Assembly: GCF_018853465.1 (NCBI RefSeq)
Contig: NZ_JABBOU010000018.1
Span: 1-33,108 of the forward strand
DNA length: 33,108 nucleotides
Source of the DNA: Acidithiobacillus montserratensis
GTDB taxonomy: Bacteria > Pseudomonadota > Gammaproteobacteria > Acidithiobacillales > Acidithiobacillaceae
Reading direction: 5' to 3'
Both the position numbers and the translations under genes were made by a program. Below are positions 22,795 to 32,172 of the stretch, in pieces. Within the stretch, counting starts at the first letter, position 1. Every line of letters starts with the position of its first letter. The notes below the pieces were generated by a model. The model worked only from the letters and a program-made list of their open reading frames with translations. It was not told the DNA's origin and ran no database searches.

Positions 22795-23552
22795 GTGGCT
22801 ACTGGCAGGGCAAACGTTGTTGGCTCGTTGGTGCCAGTACCGGCATTGGCGCGGCGTGTGCCAAGGCTCTCAATGACCAGGGAGCAAAAATTGCCCTGAC
22901 GGCGCGTAATCCCGAAAAACTCGGACAGCTCGCCAGCCAGCTGAGCAATGAGCCCTTGATCTGCCCCGCTGATGTGACCCAAACAGAGCAGCTACAAAAA
23001 GCTTATACAATCATTAAACAGCAATGGGGCGACCTGGATCTCCTGCTATTTCTGGCTGGGACCTATCAAGCATCACGGAGCTGGGATCTGGAGCCGGCGT
23101 TAGCACGACAGGCTGTGACGACCAATTACCTGGGGGCCGTGGACGCGGTACATGCTGTACTGGGGGATTTACTGATAGCAGGACAGGGGCAGATTGTCTT
23201 GACTTCGAGTGTTGCCGGACTGCGAGGATTGCCACAATCTCTTTACTACGGACCAAGCAAGGCTGCATTAACCCATTTTGCCGAAGTGCTTCACTTCGAT
23301 CTGGAAGGTAAAGGCATTAAGGTTCAGGTGATTCATCCTGGTTTTGTTGACACTCCGCTAACGGCCCATAATGATTTTTCCATGCCCAATCTGATCAGCC
23401 CCGAGGAGGCGGCCGGGGAAATTTTGGCGGGGATGCAAGGCAATCATTTTGAAATACATTTTCCCCGCCCTTTCACGCGAAAACTCAAATTGCTGAGGTG
23501 TCTGCCCTATCGCTGGTATTTTTCTCTGATCCATCGTTCCACGGGTTTATAA
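22791..23552 (+). CDS. Short-chain dehydrogenase/reductase (SDR)
   Basis: A 253-residue classical SDR. The cofactor motif is GASTGIGAACA near residue 15, the NAG-like strand reads LLFLAGTYQ, the catalytic Ser sits in LTSSVAGL, and the Tyr and Lys in YYGPSKAALTHF. The C-terminal part is rich in basic residues (PRPFTRKLKLLRCLPYRWYF) and may touch the membrane, as in some lipid-modifying SDRs. It is translationally coupled to the second DUF3833 gene. The substrate is unknown. Confidence 0.88.
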   Translation: MSGYWQGKRCWLVGASTGIGAACAKALNDQGAKIALTARNPEKLGQLASQLSNEPLICPADVTQTEQLQKAYTIIKQQWGDLDLLLFLAGTYQASRSWDLEPALARQAVTTNYLGAVDAVHAVLGDLLIAGQGQIVLTSSVAGLRGLPQSLYYGPSKAALTHFAEVLHFDLEGKGIKVQVIHPGFVDTPLTAHNDFSMPNLISPEEAAGEILAGMQGNHFEIHFPRPFTRKLKLLRCLPYRWYFSLIHRSTGL

Positions 23553-23553
23553 C

Positions 23554-24288
23554 TCAGCTTGTCACCAATGGCCGAATGGCGGTGAACCCACCATCGACCG
23601 ATAGTATCTGGCCGGTAATTTGTCGCTGCTGCAGTAAAAAGATAATGGCTTCAGCTACCTGAACCGGATCAATCAATTCCCCGAGAGGATATTGTCGCTG
23701 CGCCATATCCCTGGCCTGAGAGTTTCTTAAAATATGGCTTGCTGCTGAGCTATCCATCAGTCCGGAACGAACTGCATTAATGCAGATACCGTCGCGAGCA
23801 TGGGTGGCTGCGGCCGCCATGACCAGGGACTCAAGACCACCTTTGGCAGCAGCGACGGCCTCATGAAAAGCGACGCCGATGTCAGCTACTACGGAAGACA
23901 CAAAAACAGCATTACCTTCAGTATGATTTTTACGCAGGAGAGCCACAAAAGCCTTGAGCATGAAAAATGCAGAATCCAGATTTGCTGCCAGGCATTGCCG
24001 ATATTGAGTTTCAGAAGTCTGGGCCAGGCCTGCAAGTAAAAATGAACCTGCCAGATGCACAAGATACTCCGGTGTTTCGTTACGCTCCCTGAAAAACTGC
24101 GTCACCATATCCACCCCGGCCACGCTTGAAACATCAGCTTGGATTCGGGTGATATCTGCTGTTTCTGGCAGGGTAAAATCTTCCTTGCGGCTCACCGCTA
24201 ATATTTGCCATTCATGTTTTGCCGCTAATGGTATGAATACATCAGCCAAGGCGCCGGAAGCACCCGTCACGATCATCCAGGGTTTCAT
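23554..24288 (-). CDS. SDR-family protein lacking the catalytic Tyr
   Basis: A 244-residue SDR fold with the cofactor motif TGASGALADVF and the family's end segment GQILSVDGGFTAIRP. Where classical SDRs have Tyr-x3-Lys it reads AVAAAKGG, so Val stands in the Tyr position while the Lys remains; the Ser strand reads VFVSSVVADIG. It may be a non-catalytic or altered SDR. GGGAGAAG precedes the ATG. It is convergent with the other SDR, with one base between the stop codons. Confidence 0.83.
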   Translation of the reverse strand: MKPWMIVTGASGALADVFIPLAAKHEWQILAVSRKEDFTLPETADITRIQADVSSVAGVDMVTQFFRERNETPEYLVHLAGSFLLAGLAQTSETQYRQCLAANLDSAFFMLKAFVALLRKNHTEGNAVFVSSVVADIGVAFHEAVAAAKGGLESLVMAAAATHARDGICINAVRSGLMDSSAASHILRNSQARDMAQRQYPLGELIDPVQVAEAIIFLLQQRQITGQILSVDGGFTAIRPLVTS

Positions 24289-24350
24289 AGACTTCTCCCA
24301 AAAAAGGTGGTCATTATTTCTGGTGGAAAAGTCATGTAGTTATGCTCTGT

Positions 24351-24369
24351 CCCTATAGGATATAGGGAA
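24351..24369. promoter_or_regulatory. Inverted repeat upstream of the second SDR
   Basis: TCCCTAT (24351-24357) and ATAGGGA (24363-24369) are perfect inverted arms around AGGAT. It sits about 65 bases upstream of the SDR start at 24288, in the 270-base gap shared with the CDF transporter, and could be an operator. I saw no clear promoter pair or riboswitch in the remainder of the gap. Confidence 0.4.
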
Positions 24370-24558
24370 TTCGGTAATGAAGTAAGATGATGTTGGACAT
24401 GCCGCCGGGAAATTCTTGGAACACCTTATCTTTCAATGAGAGGGGCATGCTGAGAGGGGGCGGTGGCAATGATCACTTATATCCCCGAGCATTTTACCGT
24501 TATCATAAGGGCCAACTGAATCCAACAACACTCCAGAACACATAGAGGACGCCAGGGC

Positions 24559-25719
24559 GTGACAGAAACCATCAGCCGCAGTGATCGCGGAAAAAAGAAC
24601 ATGCGGGTGACCCTGATGGGGGCGGGCACCAATCTGGTGCTTTTTTTCACCAAGCTGGCGGGCGGAATTTTCGGTCACTCGGACGCCTTGGTGGCCGATG
24701 CGGTCCATTCTTTGTCGGATCTGCTCTCGGATCTGGGCCTGATTCTGGCCATGCACTTCAGCAGCCAGCCGCCGGACCATGAGCATCCTTACGGGCACGA
24801 GCGTTTCGAAACCCTGGCAGCGTTGGGTACCGGCACGCTGTTGGCGGTCAATGGTGCGGGCATTGGCTATGAGGCGGTGCAACGGCTGGTTATCGGGCAT
24901 TATGGCATGCCCGCTGTCTGGACCCTGTATATTGCCGCATTTGCCATCGTGGCCAAGGAATCCCTGTACCAGATCACCATTCGGGTGGCCCGTAAAACCC
25001 GCTCTGCCGCACTCCGGGCGAATGCCTGGGATCATCGTACCGACGCGATTTCCAGCGTGATCGTGTTGATTGGTATCGGCGGAAGTCTCCTCGGCGCTCC
25101 TTATCTGGATTCGGTGGTTGCCCTTATTGTTGCACTGATGGTGCTGCGTATTGGTGTTGTAACCGCCTGGGAGGCGTTGCAGGAGCTGGCTGACCGGGGT
25201 CTGGACGATGCCACTCTGACGCAAATCCGCGAAATCATAATGGGTTGCGAAGGGGTGCGCGACCTGCATCTGCTCAAGACCCGCAAAGTAGGACATCAGG
25301 CCCTGGTCGAGGTGCATCTACAGGTAACCAATCCGCTGCTCAGCGTTTCCGAAGGGCACCAGATTGCCGAACGGGTGCGGATGTCCCTGCTGCGGGCGGT
25401 GGATGATCTGGTGGATGCTACCATCCATATTGACAGCGAAAATGATGAAGAGGGTGGTGCGGTATTGCCGCCACGGAGTGAAATTGAAAAAGCGGTGGAA
25501 TCCGGATTGTTGGCCCGAAACTTGCATCATCCTCAACAGATGACCCTGCATTATCTGAAAGAAGGCGTGGTAGTTTGCCTGCGCTATCCTTTTCCGGCAG
25601 GGGCAACTCTGCAAACATTGGAGGCTGAGGAAAAGCAGATTAAGGACGCCTTGCAGGGCAAGATAGCTGGCTTGCAGCGGGTGGATGTGGCCTGGCAGAC
25701 ACCGGTTCAGCCAGGGTGA
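24559..25719 (+). CDS. Cation diffusion facilitator (CDF) metal exporter
   Basis: A 386-residue inner-membrane antiporter that moves divalent metal out of the cytoplasm. Transmembrane helix 2 contains ALVADAVHSLSDLLSD and helix 5 NAWDHRTDAISS, giving His-x3-Asp in both helices, the tetrad associated with zinc-selective CDFs. The PYGHERFETLAALG loop is typical. The C-terminal cytoplasmic domain is longer than in FieF, with a second segment after about residue 290. GTG at 24559 follows GAGGA; an ATG at 24601 is a shorter alternative. Zinc is the likely substrate, with other divalent metals possible. Confidence 0.92.
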   Translation: MTETISRSDRGKKNMRVTLMGAGTNLVLFFTKLAGGIFGHSDALVADAVHSLSDLLSDLGLILAMHFSSQPPDHEHPYGHERFETLAALGTGTLLAVNGAGIGYEAVQRLVIGHYGMPAVWTLYIAAFAIVAKESLYQITIRVARKTRSAALRANAWDHRTDAISSVIVLIGIGGSLLGAPYLDSVVALIVALMVLRIGVVTAWEALQELADRGLDDATLTQIREIIMGCEGVRDLHLLKTRKVGHQALVEVHLQVTNPLLSVSEGHQIAERVRMSLLRAVDDLVDATIHIDSENDEEGGAVLPPRSEIEKAVESGLLARNLHHPQQMTLHYLKEGVVVCLRYPFPAGATLQTLEAEEKQIKDALQGKIAGLQRVDVAWQTPVQPG

Positions 25720-25729
25720 TGAGGAGCTA

Positions 25730-25788
25730 TGCACAAATTTGGTGCAAGTTGTTTGATTGCACTGTTATGGGGTGCTAGTTTGGTGCAA
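25730..25788 (+). promoter_or_regulatory. NtrC-like enhancer sites upstream of glnA
   Basis: A perfect NtrC-type dyad TGCAC-N7-GTGCA spans 25730-25746. A second, imperfect one (TGCAC at 25758-25762 with GTGCT at 25771-25775) follows. The ten bases TTTGGTGCAA of the first site recur at 25779-25788, 41 bases on, about four helical turns. With the sigma-54 promoter downstream this is the layout of nitrogen-regulated glnA. Confidence 0.75.
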
Positions 25789-25825
25789 TAATCCATCGGA
25801 ATTTGGTGAGCGCTGGCTTTGAGGT

Positions 25826-25841
25826 TGGTATCAGTTTTGCT
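25826..25841 (+). promoter_or_regulatory. Sigma-54 promoter of glnA
   Basis: TGGTATCAGTTTTGCT keeps the invariant GG (25827-25828) and GC (25839-25840) at -24/-12 spacing, and TTTTGC is strong. Transcription would start about twelve bases downstream of the GC, some 50 bases before the glnA ATG. Confidence 0.75.
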
Positions 25842-25901
25842 AGATTTTGCTGAGTTACTGGTATTCAGGTCGTAGATATTTCTTGATTGGAGGAAATGCA
25901 G

Positions 25902-27317
25902 ATGGGTCATAGCCCGAAAGATGTACTGAAGTTGATCAAAGAAAAAGATGTCAAGTTCATTGATTTCCGCTTTACCGATACCAAGGGCAAGGAACAGCAT
26001 GTGTCCGTCCCTTCCCACACCATGGAAGAAGATACCTTCGTGGAAGGCAAGGCCTTTGATGGTTCCTCCATCACCGGCTGGAAAGGCATCAATGAATCCG
26101 ACATGATTCTGCTTCCCGATCCTGATTCAGCGGTGCTGGATCCCTTCACCGATGAAGCGACTCTGAATATCCGTTGTGATGTGATCGAACCCGCCACCGG
26201 CCAGGGTTACGAGCGCGATCCCCGTTCGGTAGCCAAGCGCGCTGAAGCCTACCTGAAAAGTACAGGCATTGCCGATACTGCCTATTTTGGTCCGGAAAAC
26301 GAATTTTTCGTATTTGATTCCGTAACCTGGAACATCGACATGAGTGGCTGCGGATACAAGGTGGATGCCGAGGAGGCTGCCTGGAATTCCGGCAAGGAAT
26401 ATGAGTCCGGCAACATGGGGCACCGCCCCGGTGTCAAGGGCGGATATTTCCCGGTACCCCCGGTGGACTCTGCTCAGGATCTGCGTTCTGCCATGTGTCT
26501 GGCGCTGGAAGAAATGGGTTTGAAGGTGGAAGTGCATCACCACGAAGTGGCGACCGCCGGTCAGCACGAAATCGGCGTGGGCTTCAGCACCCTGACCCGC
26601 AAGGCGGATGAAGTACAGATTCTGAAATATGTCGTCCACAATGTGGCGGCAGCTTATGGTCAGACGGCCACTTTCATGCCCAAGCCCATTGTTGGAGATA
26701 ACGGCAGCGGCATGCATGTCCACCAGTCTCTGGCCAAAGACGGCAAGAATCTGTTTGCAGGCGACCTTTACGGCGGCCTGTCAGAGCTGGCGCTGTACTA
26801 CATTGGTGGTATCATCAAGCATGCCAAGGCCATCAATGCCCTGACCAATCCCAGCACCAACAGCTACAAGCGTCTGGTTCCCCACTATGAAGCCCCGGTG
26901 TTGCTGGCCTATTCGGCCAAGAACCGTTCTGCTTCCATCCGCATTCCCTTCGTCAACAGCCCCAAGGCCCGGCGTATCGAAGTCCGTTTCCCAGATTCCA
27001 CCGCCAACCCCTATCTGGCTTTTGCAGCCATGATGATGGCCGGACTCGACGGTATCCAGAACAAGATTCATCCCGGCGATGCCATGGACAAGAATCTCTA
27101 TGATCTGCCCGCCGAAGAACAGGCCAACATTCCGGGTGTCGCTGCTTCTCTGGAAGAAGCCTTGCGGGCTCTGGAAGCGGACCACGAGTTCCTGATGAAG
27201 GGTAATGTGTTCTCCCAAAGCTGGCTGGAAGGTTATCTGGATGTGAAATGGGCGGAGGTGCAGGCCCTGCGCGTCACCACCCATCCGGTGGAATTCCAGA
27301 TGTACTACAGCCTCTGA
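25902..27317 (+). CDS. glnA: Glutamine synthetase type I (GlnA)
   Basis: A 471-residue cytoplasmic enzyme that makes glutamine from glutamate, ammonia and ATP as a dodecamer. Motifs are [42 protein letters not shown], the ATP-binding segment [18 protein letters not shown] and the adenylylation site [10 protein letters not shown] with the regulatory Tyr, so it is probably controlled by GlnE. GGAGG sits eight bases before the ATG at 25902; an ATG at 25896 is too close to it. The upstream region has NtrC-like sites and a sigma-54 promoter, and a terminator follows. Confidence 0.98.
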   Translation: MGHSPKDVLKLIKEKDVKFIDFRFTDTKGKEQHVSVPSHTMEEDTFVEGKAFDGSSITGWKGINESDMILLPDPDSAVLDPFTDEATLNIRCDVIEPATGQGYERDPRSVAKRAEAYLKSTGIADTAYFGPENEFFVFDSVTWNIDMSGCGYKVDAEEAAWNSGKEYESGNMGHRPGVKGGYFPVPPVDSAQDLRSAMCLALEEMGLKVEVHHHEVATAGQHEIGVGFSTLTRKADEVQILKYVVHNVAAAYGQTATFMPKPIVGDNGSGMHVHQSLAKDGKNLFAGDLYGGLSELALYYIGGIIKHAKAINALTNPSTNSYKRLVPHYEAPVLLAYSAKNRSASIRIPFVNSPKARRIEVRFPDSTANPYLAFAAMMMAGLDGIQNKIHPGDAMDKNLYDLPAEEQANIPGVAASLEEALRALEADHEFLMKGNVFSQSWLEGYLDVKWAEVQALRVTTHPVEFQMYYSL

Positions 27318-27359
27318 GCAGAAGCGGGCGATCCTGCCCGCCGTTGTGCAACGGTAAAA

Positions 27360-27384
27360 GCCTCGCAATTTGCGGGGCTTTTTT
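27360..27384 (+). terminator. Rho-independent terminator of glnA
   Basis: GCCTCGC (27360-27366) pairs with GCGGGGC (27372-27378), with one wobble and loop AATTT, followed by six T. Two more hairpins stand between it and the glnA stop: GCGGGC/GCCCGC (27324-27341) and the near-perfect palindrome CCGTTG-TG-CAACGG (27341-27354). Confidence 0.88.
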
Positions 27385-27454
27385 CTTGATGCCTTGACAA
27401 GGGCCCACGGGGCGACCATATAAGTCCGGCTGAATGATGTGGAGAGGTGGCGGG

Positions 27455-28015
27455 ATGAAAAATGCAGGAATCAGGAGTGGAATGCCTAATTTTGTAGGCC
27501 GCAGCGTCATGCTCGGTTTGTTGCTGACCGGGATTCTCACGGTGCAGGCAACGGCAGAAACCATTTATCGCTGGGTGGGTAGTAATGGGGTGGTGAGTTA
27601 TGGAGAAAATCCTCCTGCCGGAGCACGGGGAGTCGAGCAGATTGCCGGCGCTCCCCAGCAGTCGGTAAGCACCCCGGCAGCGGCCGCCGCGCAGCGTCCG
27701 CCGGCCATGCCTGCCCCGGTGCAGCCCGCACCCGCAAAGCCGGTAATGAATCGGGCTAACCCTGCCCATCAACAGCTGGAAGCCGAACTGGCTGCCGCCC
27801 GTTTGCAGTTGCTGCAGGCTACCCATAATTATCAGCAGGGCAAGGCAATCCGCACGGGTAATGAACGTAATTATGCCCGCTATCTGCAACGGGTGAATGG
27901 CTTGAAACAAGTCATGGATAGCGCCCAGTTACGGGTTTTATTGTTGCAGCATCAACTGGAGCAGTTATCGGAAAGTCCTGCGGCAAGCGCTACGCCAGCT
28001 AATCAGGCGCACTGA
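27455..28015 (+). CDS. DUF4124 domain-containing exported protein
   Basis: A 186-residue protein with an N-terminal signal region (SVMLGLLLTGILTVQATA), so it is exported. The DUF4124 motif is IYRWVGSNGVVSYGENPPAG, followed by a Pro/Ala-rich linker (about 80-105) and a helical C-terminal part with many Gln and Leu. DUF4124 is a common small beta-domain of proteobacterial envelope proteins, with no fixed function. ATG at 27455 follows GGAGAGG; two ATGs at 27434 and 27437 are alternatives. Confidence 0.83.
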   Translation: MKNAGIRSGMPNFVGRSVMLGLLLTGILTVQATAETIYRWVGSNGVVSYGENPPAGARGVEQIAGAPQQSVSTPAAAAAQRPPAMPAPVQPAPAKPVMNRANPAHQQLEAELAAARLQLLQATHNYQQGKAIRTGNERNYARYLQRVNGLKQVMDSAQLRVLLLQHQLEQLSESPAASATPANQAH

Positions 28016-28030
28016 TTCCAGCGCATAAGG

Positions 28031-28093
28031 TTGCTCCGGGAGCAATTCGGCATTAGCGGAAAAATCGGGATAGACCGGCCACGTCTTCGTGGC
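28031..28093 (+). other. Two small hairpins upstream of surE
   Basis: TTGCTC/GAGCAA (28031-28036, 28040-28045) with a three-base loop, and GCCACG/CGTGGC (28078-28083, 28088-28093) with loop TCTT. Neither has a T-run after it. They may end the DUF4124 transcript inefficiently or affect surE expression. Confidence 0.4.
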
Positions 28094-28133
28094 TTAAGAT
28101 AGCAAACTGGATAAAGACCTTCAGGGAGATCAG

Positions 28134-28892
28134 ATGCCACGTTTCTTGCTCAGTAACGATGACGGATATCTGGCACCGGGACTGGCAGCACTGGCTCAAG
28201 CAATCACTCCTCTGGGTGAGGTGGAAGTCCTGGCTCCCGAGCAGGATCGCAGCGGTGCCAGTAATTCCCTGACCCTCGACCGTCCCTTGCGGATGCGTAC
28301 CGGCCTCAATGGGTTCCACTATCTGGTGGGGGGGACGCCCACGGATTGTGTGCATCTGGCAGTAACCGGGCTTTTTGCCGAATCGCCTGACATGGTGGTG
28401 TCCGGTATCAACCGGGGTGCCAATATGGGGGATGATGTATTGTATTCGGGGACAGTTGCGGCGGCGACTGAAGGGCGTTTTCTGGGCTTGCCTGCCATTG
28501 CGGTTTCCCTGGCCGGGCGGGATTGCAGCCATTTTGAAACGGCTGCCCGGGTTGCGGCGCGTCTGGTGACCGGTGTGCTCAGTCATGCCTTGCCTGCAGA
28601 TACCATCCTCAATGTGAATGTGCCCGATCTGCCTTATGAGCAATTACGGGGCTTTGAGGTCACCCGTCTGGGGCGGCGGCATAAAAGCGACATGGTGATA
28701 CCGGCTGCAGATCCGCGCGGCGATCCGGTCTACTGGATCGGCCCCTCAGGTCGGGAAGCTGATGCCGGACCGGGTACGGATTTTGATGCGGTTCGCAGAG
28801 GCTATGTCTCCATTACCCCGCTGGATCTGGACATGACCCGCTACAATTTTCTTGATGGTTTGAGTCAGTGGCTGCGCACCTGCCAGTCCTGA
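28134..28892 (+). CDS. surE: 5'/3'-nucleotidase SurE
   Basis: A 252-residue metal-dependent nucleotidase acting on nucleoside monophosphates in the cytoplasm. SNDDG at residues 7-11 supplies the metal-binding Asp pair; [20 protein letters not shown] and [20 protein letters not shown] complete the active site. AGGGAG precedes the ATG. It is followed by pcm and rpoS in the usual stationary-phase order. Confidence 0.97.
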   Translation: MPRFLLSNDDGYLAPGLAALAQAITPLGEVEVLAPEQDRSGASNSLTLDRPLRMRTGLNGFHYLVGGTPTDCVHLAVTGLFAESPDMVVSGINRGANMGDDVLYSGTVAAATEGRFLGLPAIAVSLAGRDCSHFETAARVAARLVTGVLSHALPADTILNVNVPDLPYEQLRGFEVTRLGRRHKSDMVIPAADPRGDPVYWIGPSGREADAGPGTDFDAVRRGYVSITPLDLDMTRYNFLDGLSQWLRTCQS

Positions 28893-28906
28893 GCCCTGAA
28901 GTAGGA

Positions 28907-29563
28907 ATGATTTCCCCCCGCACCCGGGGGAGAATGGTGCTGCGCTTGCGGGCGGCGGGCATTCGCGATGAGCGGGTGCTGGACGTGATGAATCAGGTGC
29001 CCCGGCATCAGTTTGTTGCCCAGGCTCTGGCGGGAAGGGCTTACGAACTGGTTTCCCTGCCTATCGGCTATGGCCAGACCATCTCCCAGCCGTGGACCGT
29101 GGCGCGAATGATGGAAGCCATCCTTGAAAACAATCCGGTTCCTCGGCGAATTCTGGAAATCGGCACCGGATCGGCTTACCAGACGGCGCTTTTAGCCGAA
29201 CTGGGCGCGGAAGTGTTCAGTGTGGAGCGGATAGGTCCACTACATCACCATGCCGAGAAACTGCTGACACGAATGGGATATACCCAGGTCCATCTATTGC
29301 ATGGTGACGGCAGCGGCGGCTGGGCGGAGCAGGCTCCCTATGATGCCATTGTCATTACCGCTGCGGTTCCCTGTGCCCTGGCGCCTTTATATCGTCAGCT
29401 GCGACCCGGTGGCCGCCTGGTGATGCCGGTGGAAGAAGAGGGTAGGCAGCATTTGCAGGTCAGTCATTGGGATGGCCAGGAAGCCCGGATTAGCCCACTG
29501 GGCGACTGTTTTTTTGTGCCCTTGCTGACGGGCACCGTTTCGTTGGTCTCTGGAGAGTGTTAA
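28907..29563 (+). CDS. pcm: Protein-L-isoaspartate O-methyltransferase
   Basis: A 218-residue SAM-dependent enzyme that repairs isoaspartyl residues in aged proteins. ALPIG-like [18 protein letters not shown], the SAM motif [18 protein letters not shown] and [20 protein letters not shown] are clear. The ATG at 28907 aligns with the start of E. coli Pcm; a GTG at 28868 inside surE would add 13 residues. No well-spaced ribosome site is visible. The gene is coupled to rpoS, which follows by two bases. Confidence 0.95.
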   Translation: MISPRTRGRMVLRLRAAGIRDERVLDVMNQVPRHQFVAQALAGRAYELVSLPIGYGQTISQPWTVARMMEAILENNPVPRRILEIGTGSAYQTALLAELGAEVFSVERIGPLHHHAEKLLTRMGYTQVHLLHGDGSGGWAEQAPYDAIVITAAVPCALAPLYRQLRPGGRLVMPVEEEGRQHLQVSHWDGQEARISPLGDCFFVPLLTGTVSLVSGEC

Positions 29564-29565
29564 TC

Positions 29566-30498
29566 ATGAACGACGCGATCAGAGTCGAAGAAGAGGACGT
29601 ATCCCTGGAGTCTGAGGAGAGTGAAGAAGTCCTGGAAAGTCCGGAGGAAGATTATGGCGAGGCACCTGACTGGGATGCCACCCGCTGTTATCTCAAAGAA
29701 ATTGGCCATAATCCGCTGTTGACGGCTGATCAGGAAATTTCACTGGGGCGGCTGGTGCAGGCGGGTGATCCGGCGGCACGCAGTACCATGATCGAGTGCA
29801 ATTTGCGCCTAGTGGTCAAATTGGCGCGGCGCTACATTCATCGCGGACTACCACTGCTGGACTTGATCGAAGAAGGGAACCTGGGCCTGATTCGCGCCGT
29901 GGAAAAATTTGATCCGGAAAAGGGCTTCCGCTTTTCGACATACGCTACCTGGTGGATACGCCAGAATATCGAACGCGCCCTGATGAATCAGACCCGCACC
30001 ATCCGCCTGCCCATTCATGTGATGAAAGAACTGAGTACGGTTCTGCGCGCCGCGCGTTGTCTGGGCCAGACTTTGCAGCGTGATCCTACCCCCGAAGAAG
30101 TGGCTGCCGCTCTGGATCGACCGGTAGAAGAAATTCGCGAATGCCTGGAAAATGACGGCAGGGTCAGCAGTCTCGATGTTCCCCACGGCCGTGAGTCAGA
30201 CCGTCCTCTTTCCGATGTCATTGCCGATGCCGCCATGCCGGGCGTCGAAAACGCCTTCGCGGATCGGGATTTATCCCGGCAGATCCATCAGTGGATTGGC
30301 AGTATGTCCGAAAAACACCGGCAGGTGCTGTTCTGGCGTTTTGGGCTGGACGGCACGGATGGTGCCACTCTCGAAGATGTGGGTCAGCGTCTCGGGATAA
30401 CCCGGGAGCGCGTGCGGCAAATCCAGGTGGAGGCTTTGCTGGCTCTGCGGCAGCGCATCGAAGAAGAAGGCCTGACCACAGAATCCCTGTTCGGCTGA
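29566..30498 (+). CDS. rpoS: RNA polymerase sigma factor RpoS (sigma-38)
   Basis: A 310-residue RpoD/RpoS-class sigma factor. An acidic N terminus is followed by region 1.2 ([19 protein letters not shown]), regions 2.1-2.4 ([40 protein letters not shown]), region 3 ([18 protein letters not shown]) and region 4 with [17 protein letters not shown]. It is closest to RpoS in length and in the surE-pcm neighbourhood. The nlpD gene, which lies between pcm and rpoS in many relatives, is absent here. GGAGAG precedes the ATG at 29566. Confidence 0.92.
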   Translation: MNDAIRVEEEDVSLESEESEEVLESPEEDYGEAPDWDATRCYLKEIGHNPLLTADQEISLGRLVQAGDPAARSTMIECNLRLVVKLARRYIHRGLPLLDLIEEGNLGLIRAVEKFDPEKGFRFSTYATWWIRQNIERALMNQTRTIRLPIHVMKELSTVLRAARCLGQTLQRDPTPEEVAAALDRPVEEIRECLENDGRVSSLDVPHGRESDRPLSDVIADAAMPGVENAFADRDLSRQIHQWIGSMSEKHRQVLFWRFGLDGTDGATLEDVGQRLGITRERVRQIQVEALLALRQRIEEEGLTTESLFG

Positions 30499-30520
30499 AA
30501 GTCCGTCTTCTTCAGCTCCC

Positions 30521-30895
30521 TCAAAGTTCGGGGTGCAGGAGGGCGGCGAGTACGGCGCGATCTTCTGCCATCAGAATATTGTAGGTACGACAGGCCGCGC
30601 TGGTGTCCATGACTTCCACCGGAACGCCAGCCTCGCGCAAGGCGACCATCAGCTTCAAGGGAAAAACCTGTTTTTTGCCCGTACCCAGCAGCAGGACATC
30701 CGGTTTGCGTTGTAGCACTTCGGTAAAATGCTCCAGACCCAGAGCAGCGCTGCTTTCCGGTCCCCAGGGACTCTGCAGCCAATCAGCAGTCACCAGTAAG
30801 CCTTCCGTATAATACTGGCCGCGTACCGCAATTCCCTCCGGTCCATAGCCGTTGATGAGGTTGGCTTGAGCGTCCAGTTGCCGGTGTAATTTCAT
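30521..30895 (-). CDS. Mth938-like domain protein (DUF498, NDUFAF3 family)
   Basis: A 124-residue protein of the Mth938/DUF498 fold. Marks are GYGPEGIAVRGQYYTEGLLV, DVLLLGTGKKQVFP and the end region EVMDTSAACRTYNILMAEDR. The eukaryotic homologue is the complex I assembly factor NDUFAF3; the bacterial role is not established. AGGAGGAACATC precedes the ATG. It is convergent with rpoS, with 22 bases between the stop codons, and divergent from alaC. Confidence 0.9.
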   Translation of the reverse strand: MKLHRQLDAQANLINGYGPEGIAVRGQYYTEGLLVTADWLQSPWGPESSAALGLEHFTEVLQRKPDVLLLGTGKKQVFPLKLMVALREAGVPVEVMDTSAACRTYNILMAEDRAVLAALLHPEL

Positions 30896-30916
30896 GATGT
30901 TCCTCCATGATGCGGA

Positions 30917-30945
30917 TTGACAGGTCCGCGTTGCCTCTCTATTGT
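30917..30945 (+). promoter_or_regulatory. Sigma-70-like promoter of alaC-hom
   Basis: TTGACA (30917-30922), a 17-base spacer, then TATTGT (30940-30945). It lies downstream of an in-frame ATG at 30907, which supports the start of alaC at 30991. Confidence 0.65.
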
Positions 30946-30990
30946 TCTTCGGTTTCGGTATTCACGACAACCCTTGAAGGCCTGTGCCCC

Positions 30991-32172
30991 ATGAACAGTG
31001 ATTTTGAACGTATCCGCCGTTTGCCGCCCTATGTGTTTAACATTGTGACCGACCTGAAAAATCAGGCCCGCAAGCGGGGTGAAGATATTATCGACTTTGG
31101 CATGGGAAATCCTGATCAGCCTACGCCCCAATATATTGTCGACAAGCTCTGTGAAACGGCCCAGCGTGGTGATACCCATCGCTATAGCGTCTCCCGGGGT
31201 ATTCCCCGCCTGCGCCGGGCCATTACCACCTGGTATGAACAACGCTTCGGGGTTGCCCTGGATCCTGAATCGGAAGCCATCGTCACTATTGGCTCCAAGG
31301 AAGGCATCGCCCATCTGGCCCTGGCGACCATGGGGCCCGGCGATACGGTGTTGGTGCCCAGCCCAACCTATCCCATTCATCCCTATGGTTTTGTGATCGC
31401 GGGAGCTGATGTGCGCCATGTGCCCATGCTTCCCGGAGTGGATTTTTTTGAGGAGCTGGAAAAAGCGGTCAAGGCTGCCTGGCCGAAACCCAAAATGCTC
31501 GTCATCAATTTTCCCCATAATCCCACGGCGGCAGTGGTGGATCTGGATTTTTTCAAAAGAATCGTCGAGTTTGCCAAGGAGCACCGCATCTGGGTGGTAC
31601 ATGATCTGGCCTATGCCGACATTGTCTTTGACGGATACAAGGCGCCCAGTTTTCTGCAGGTGCCGGGGGCCAAGGATGTGGGGGTGGAATTTTTCACCCT
31701 TTCCAAAAGCTACAATATGCCCGGCTGGCGGGTCGGTTTTGCGGTCGGCAACCCCAAACTGGTGGGCGCGCTGGCACGCATGAAAAGCTATCTGGATTAC
31801 GGCACCTTTACCCCTATCCAGGTGGCGGCCATCACCGCCCTCGAAGGGCCGCAGGATTGTGTCGAAGACATCCGCCTGATGTATGAGCAGCGCCGCGACG
31901 TACTCTGCGAAGGCCTGGAAGCCGCAGGCTGGGCGGTGGATAAACCCAAGGCCACCATGTTTGTCTGGGCGCGCATTCCGGAAAACCTGCGCAAGATGGG
32001 ATCTCTGGAGTTCTCCAAGCTGGTGCTGGACCGTGCCAAGGTGGCCGTAAGCCCGGGCATTGGCTTTGGCGAACTGGGTGATGAGTATGTGCGCTTCGGT
32101 CTGGTGGAAAATGAGCATCGGACCCGGCAGGCGATTCGTGGCATCAAACAGATGTTCCGTGAGGATTTGTGA
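30991..32172 (+). CDS. alaC: Alanine transaminase AlaC-type aminotransferase (class I/II)
   Basis: A 393-residue PLP enzyme close to E. coli AlaC along its whole length: [89 protein letters not shown], the PLP-lysine segment [14 protein letters not shown] and [11 protein letters not shown]. It forms alanine from pyruvate and glutamate. The ATG at 30991 matches the family start; GAAGG precedes it. The stop shares one base with the hom start, so the two form an operon. Confidence 0.94.
   Translation: MNSDFERIRRLPPYVFNIVTDLKNQARKRGEDIIDFGMGNPDQPTPQYIVDKLCETAQRGDTHRYSVSRGIPRLRRAITTWYEQRFGVALDPESEAIVTIGSKEGIAHLALATMGPGDTVLVPSPTYPIHPYGFVIAGADVRHVPMLPGVDFFEELEKAVKAAWPKPKMLVINFPHNPTAAVVDLDFFKRIVEFAKEHRIWVVHDLAYADIVFDGYKAPSFLQVPGAKDVGVEFFTLSKSYNMPGWRVGFAVGNPKLVGALARMKSYLDYGTFTPIQVAAITALEGPQDCVEDIRLMYEQRRDVLCEGLEAAGWAVDKPKATMFVWARIPENLRKMGSLEFSKLVLDRAKVAVSPGIGFGELGDEYVRFGLVENEHRTRQAIRGIKQMFREDL

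Noticed and set aside
24370..24558. Possible metal riboswitch before the CDF transporter
   Set aside because: I could not find the conserved loops of the yybP-ykoY or other metal riboswitches; only unrelated G-rich runs are present.
30493..30516. GCTGAA/TTCAGC repeat between rpoS and the Mth938-like gene
   Set aside because: Short stem, large loop and no T-run on either strand; cannot be supported as a bidirectional terminator.
30892..32118. Long open frame antisense to alaC (and a similar one at 31797-32996 antisense to alaC/hom)
   Set aside because: Both lie against clear enzymes and show no family motifs; they are by-products of GC-rich codon use.
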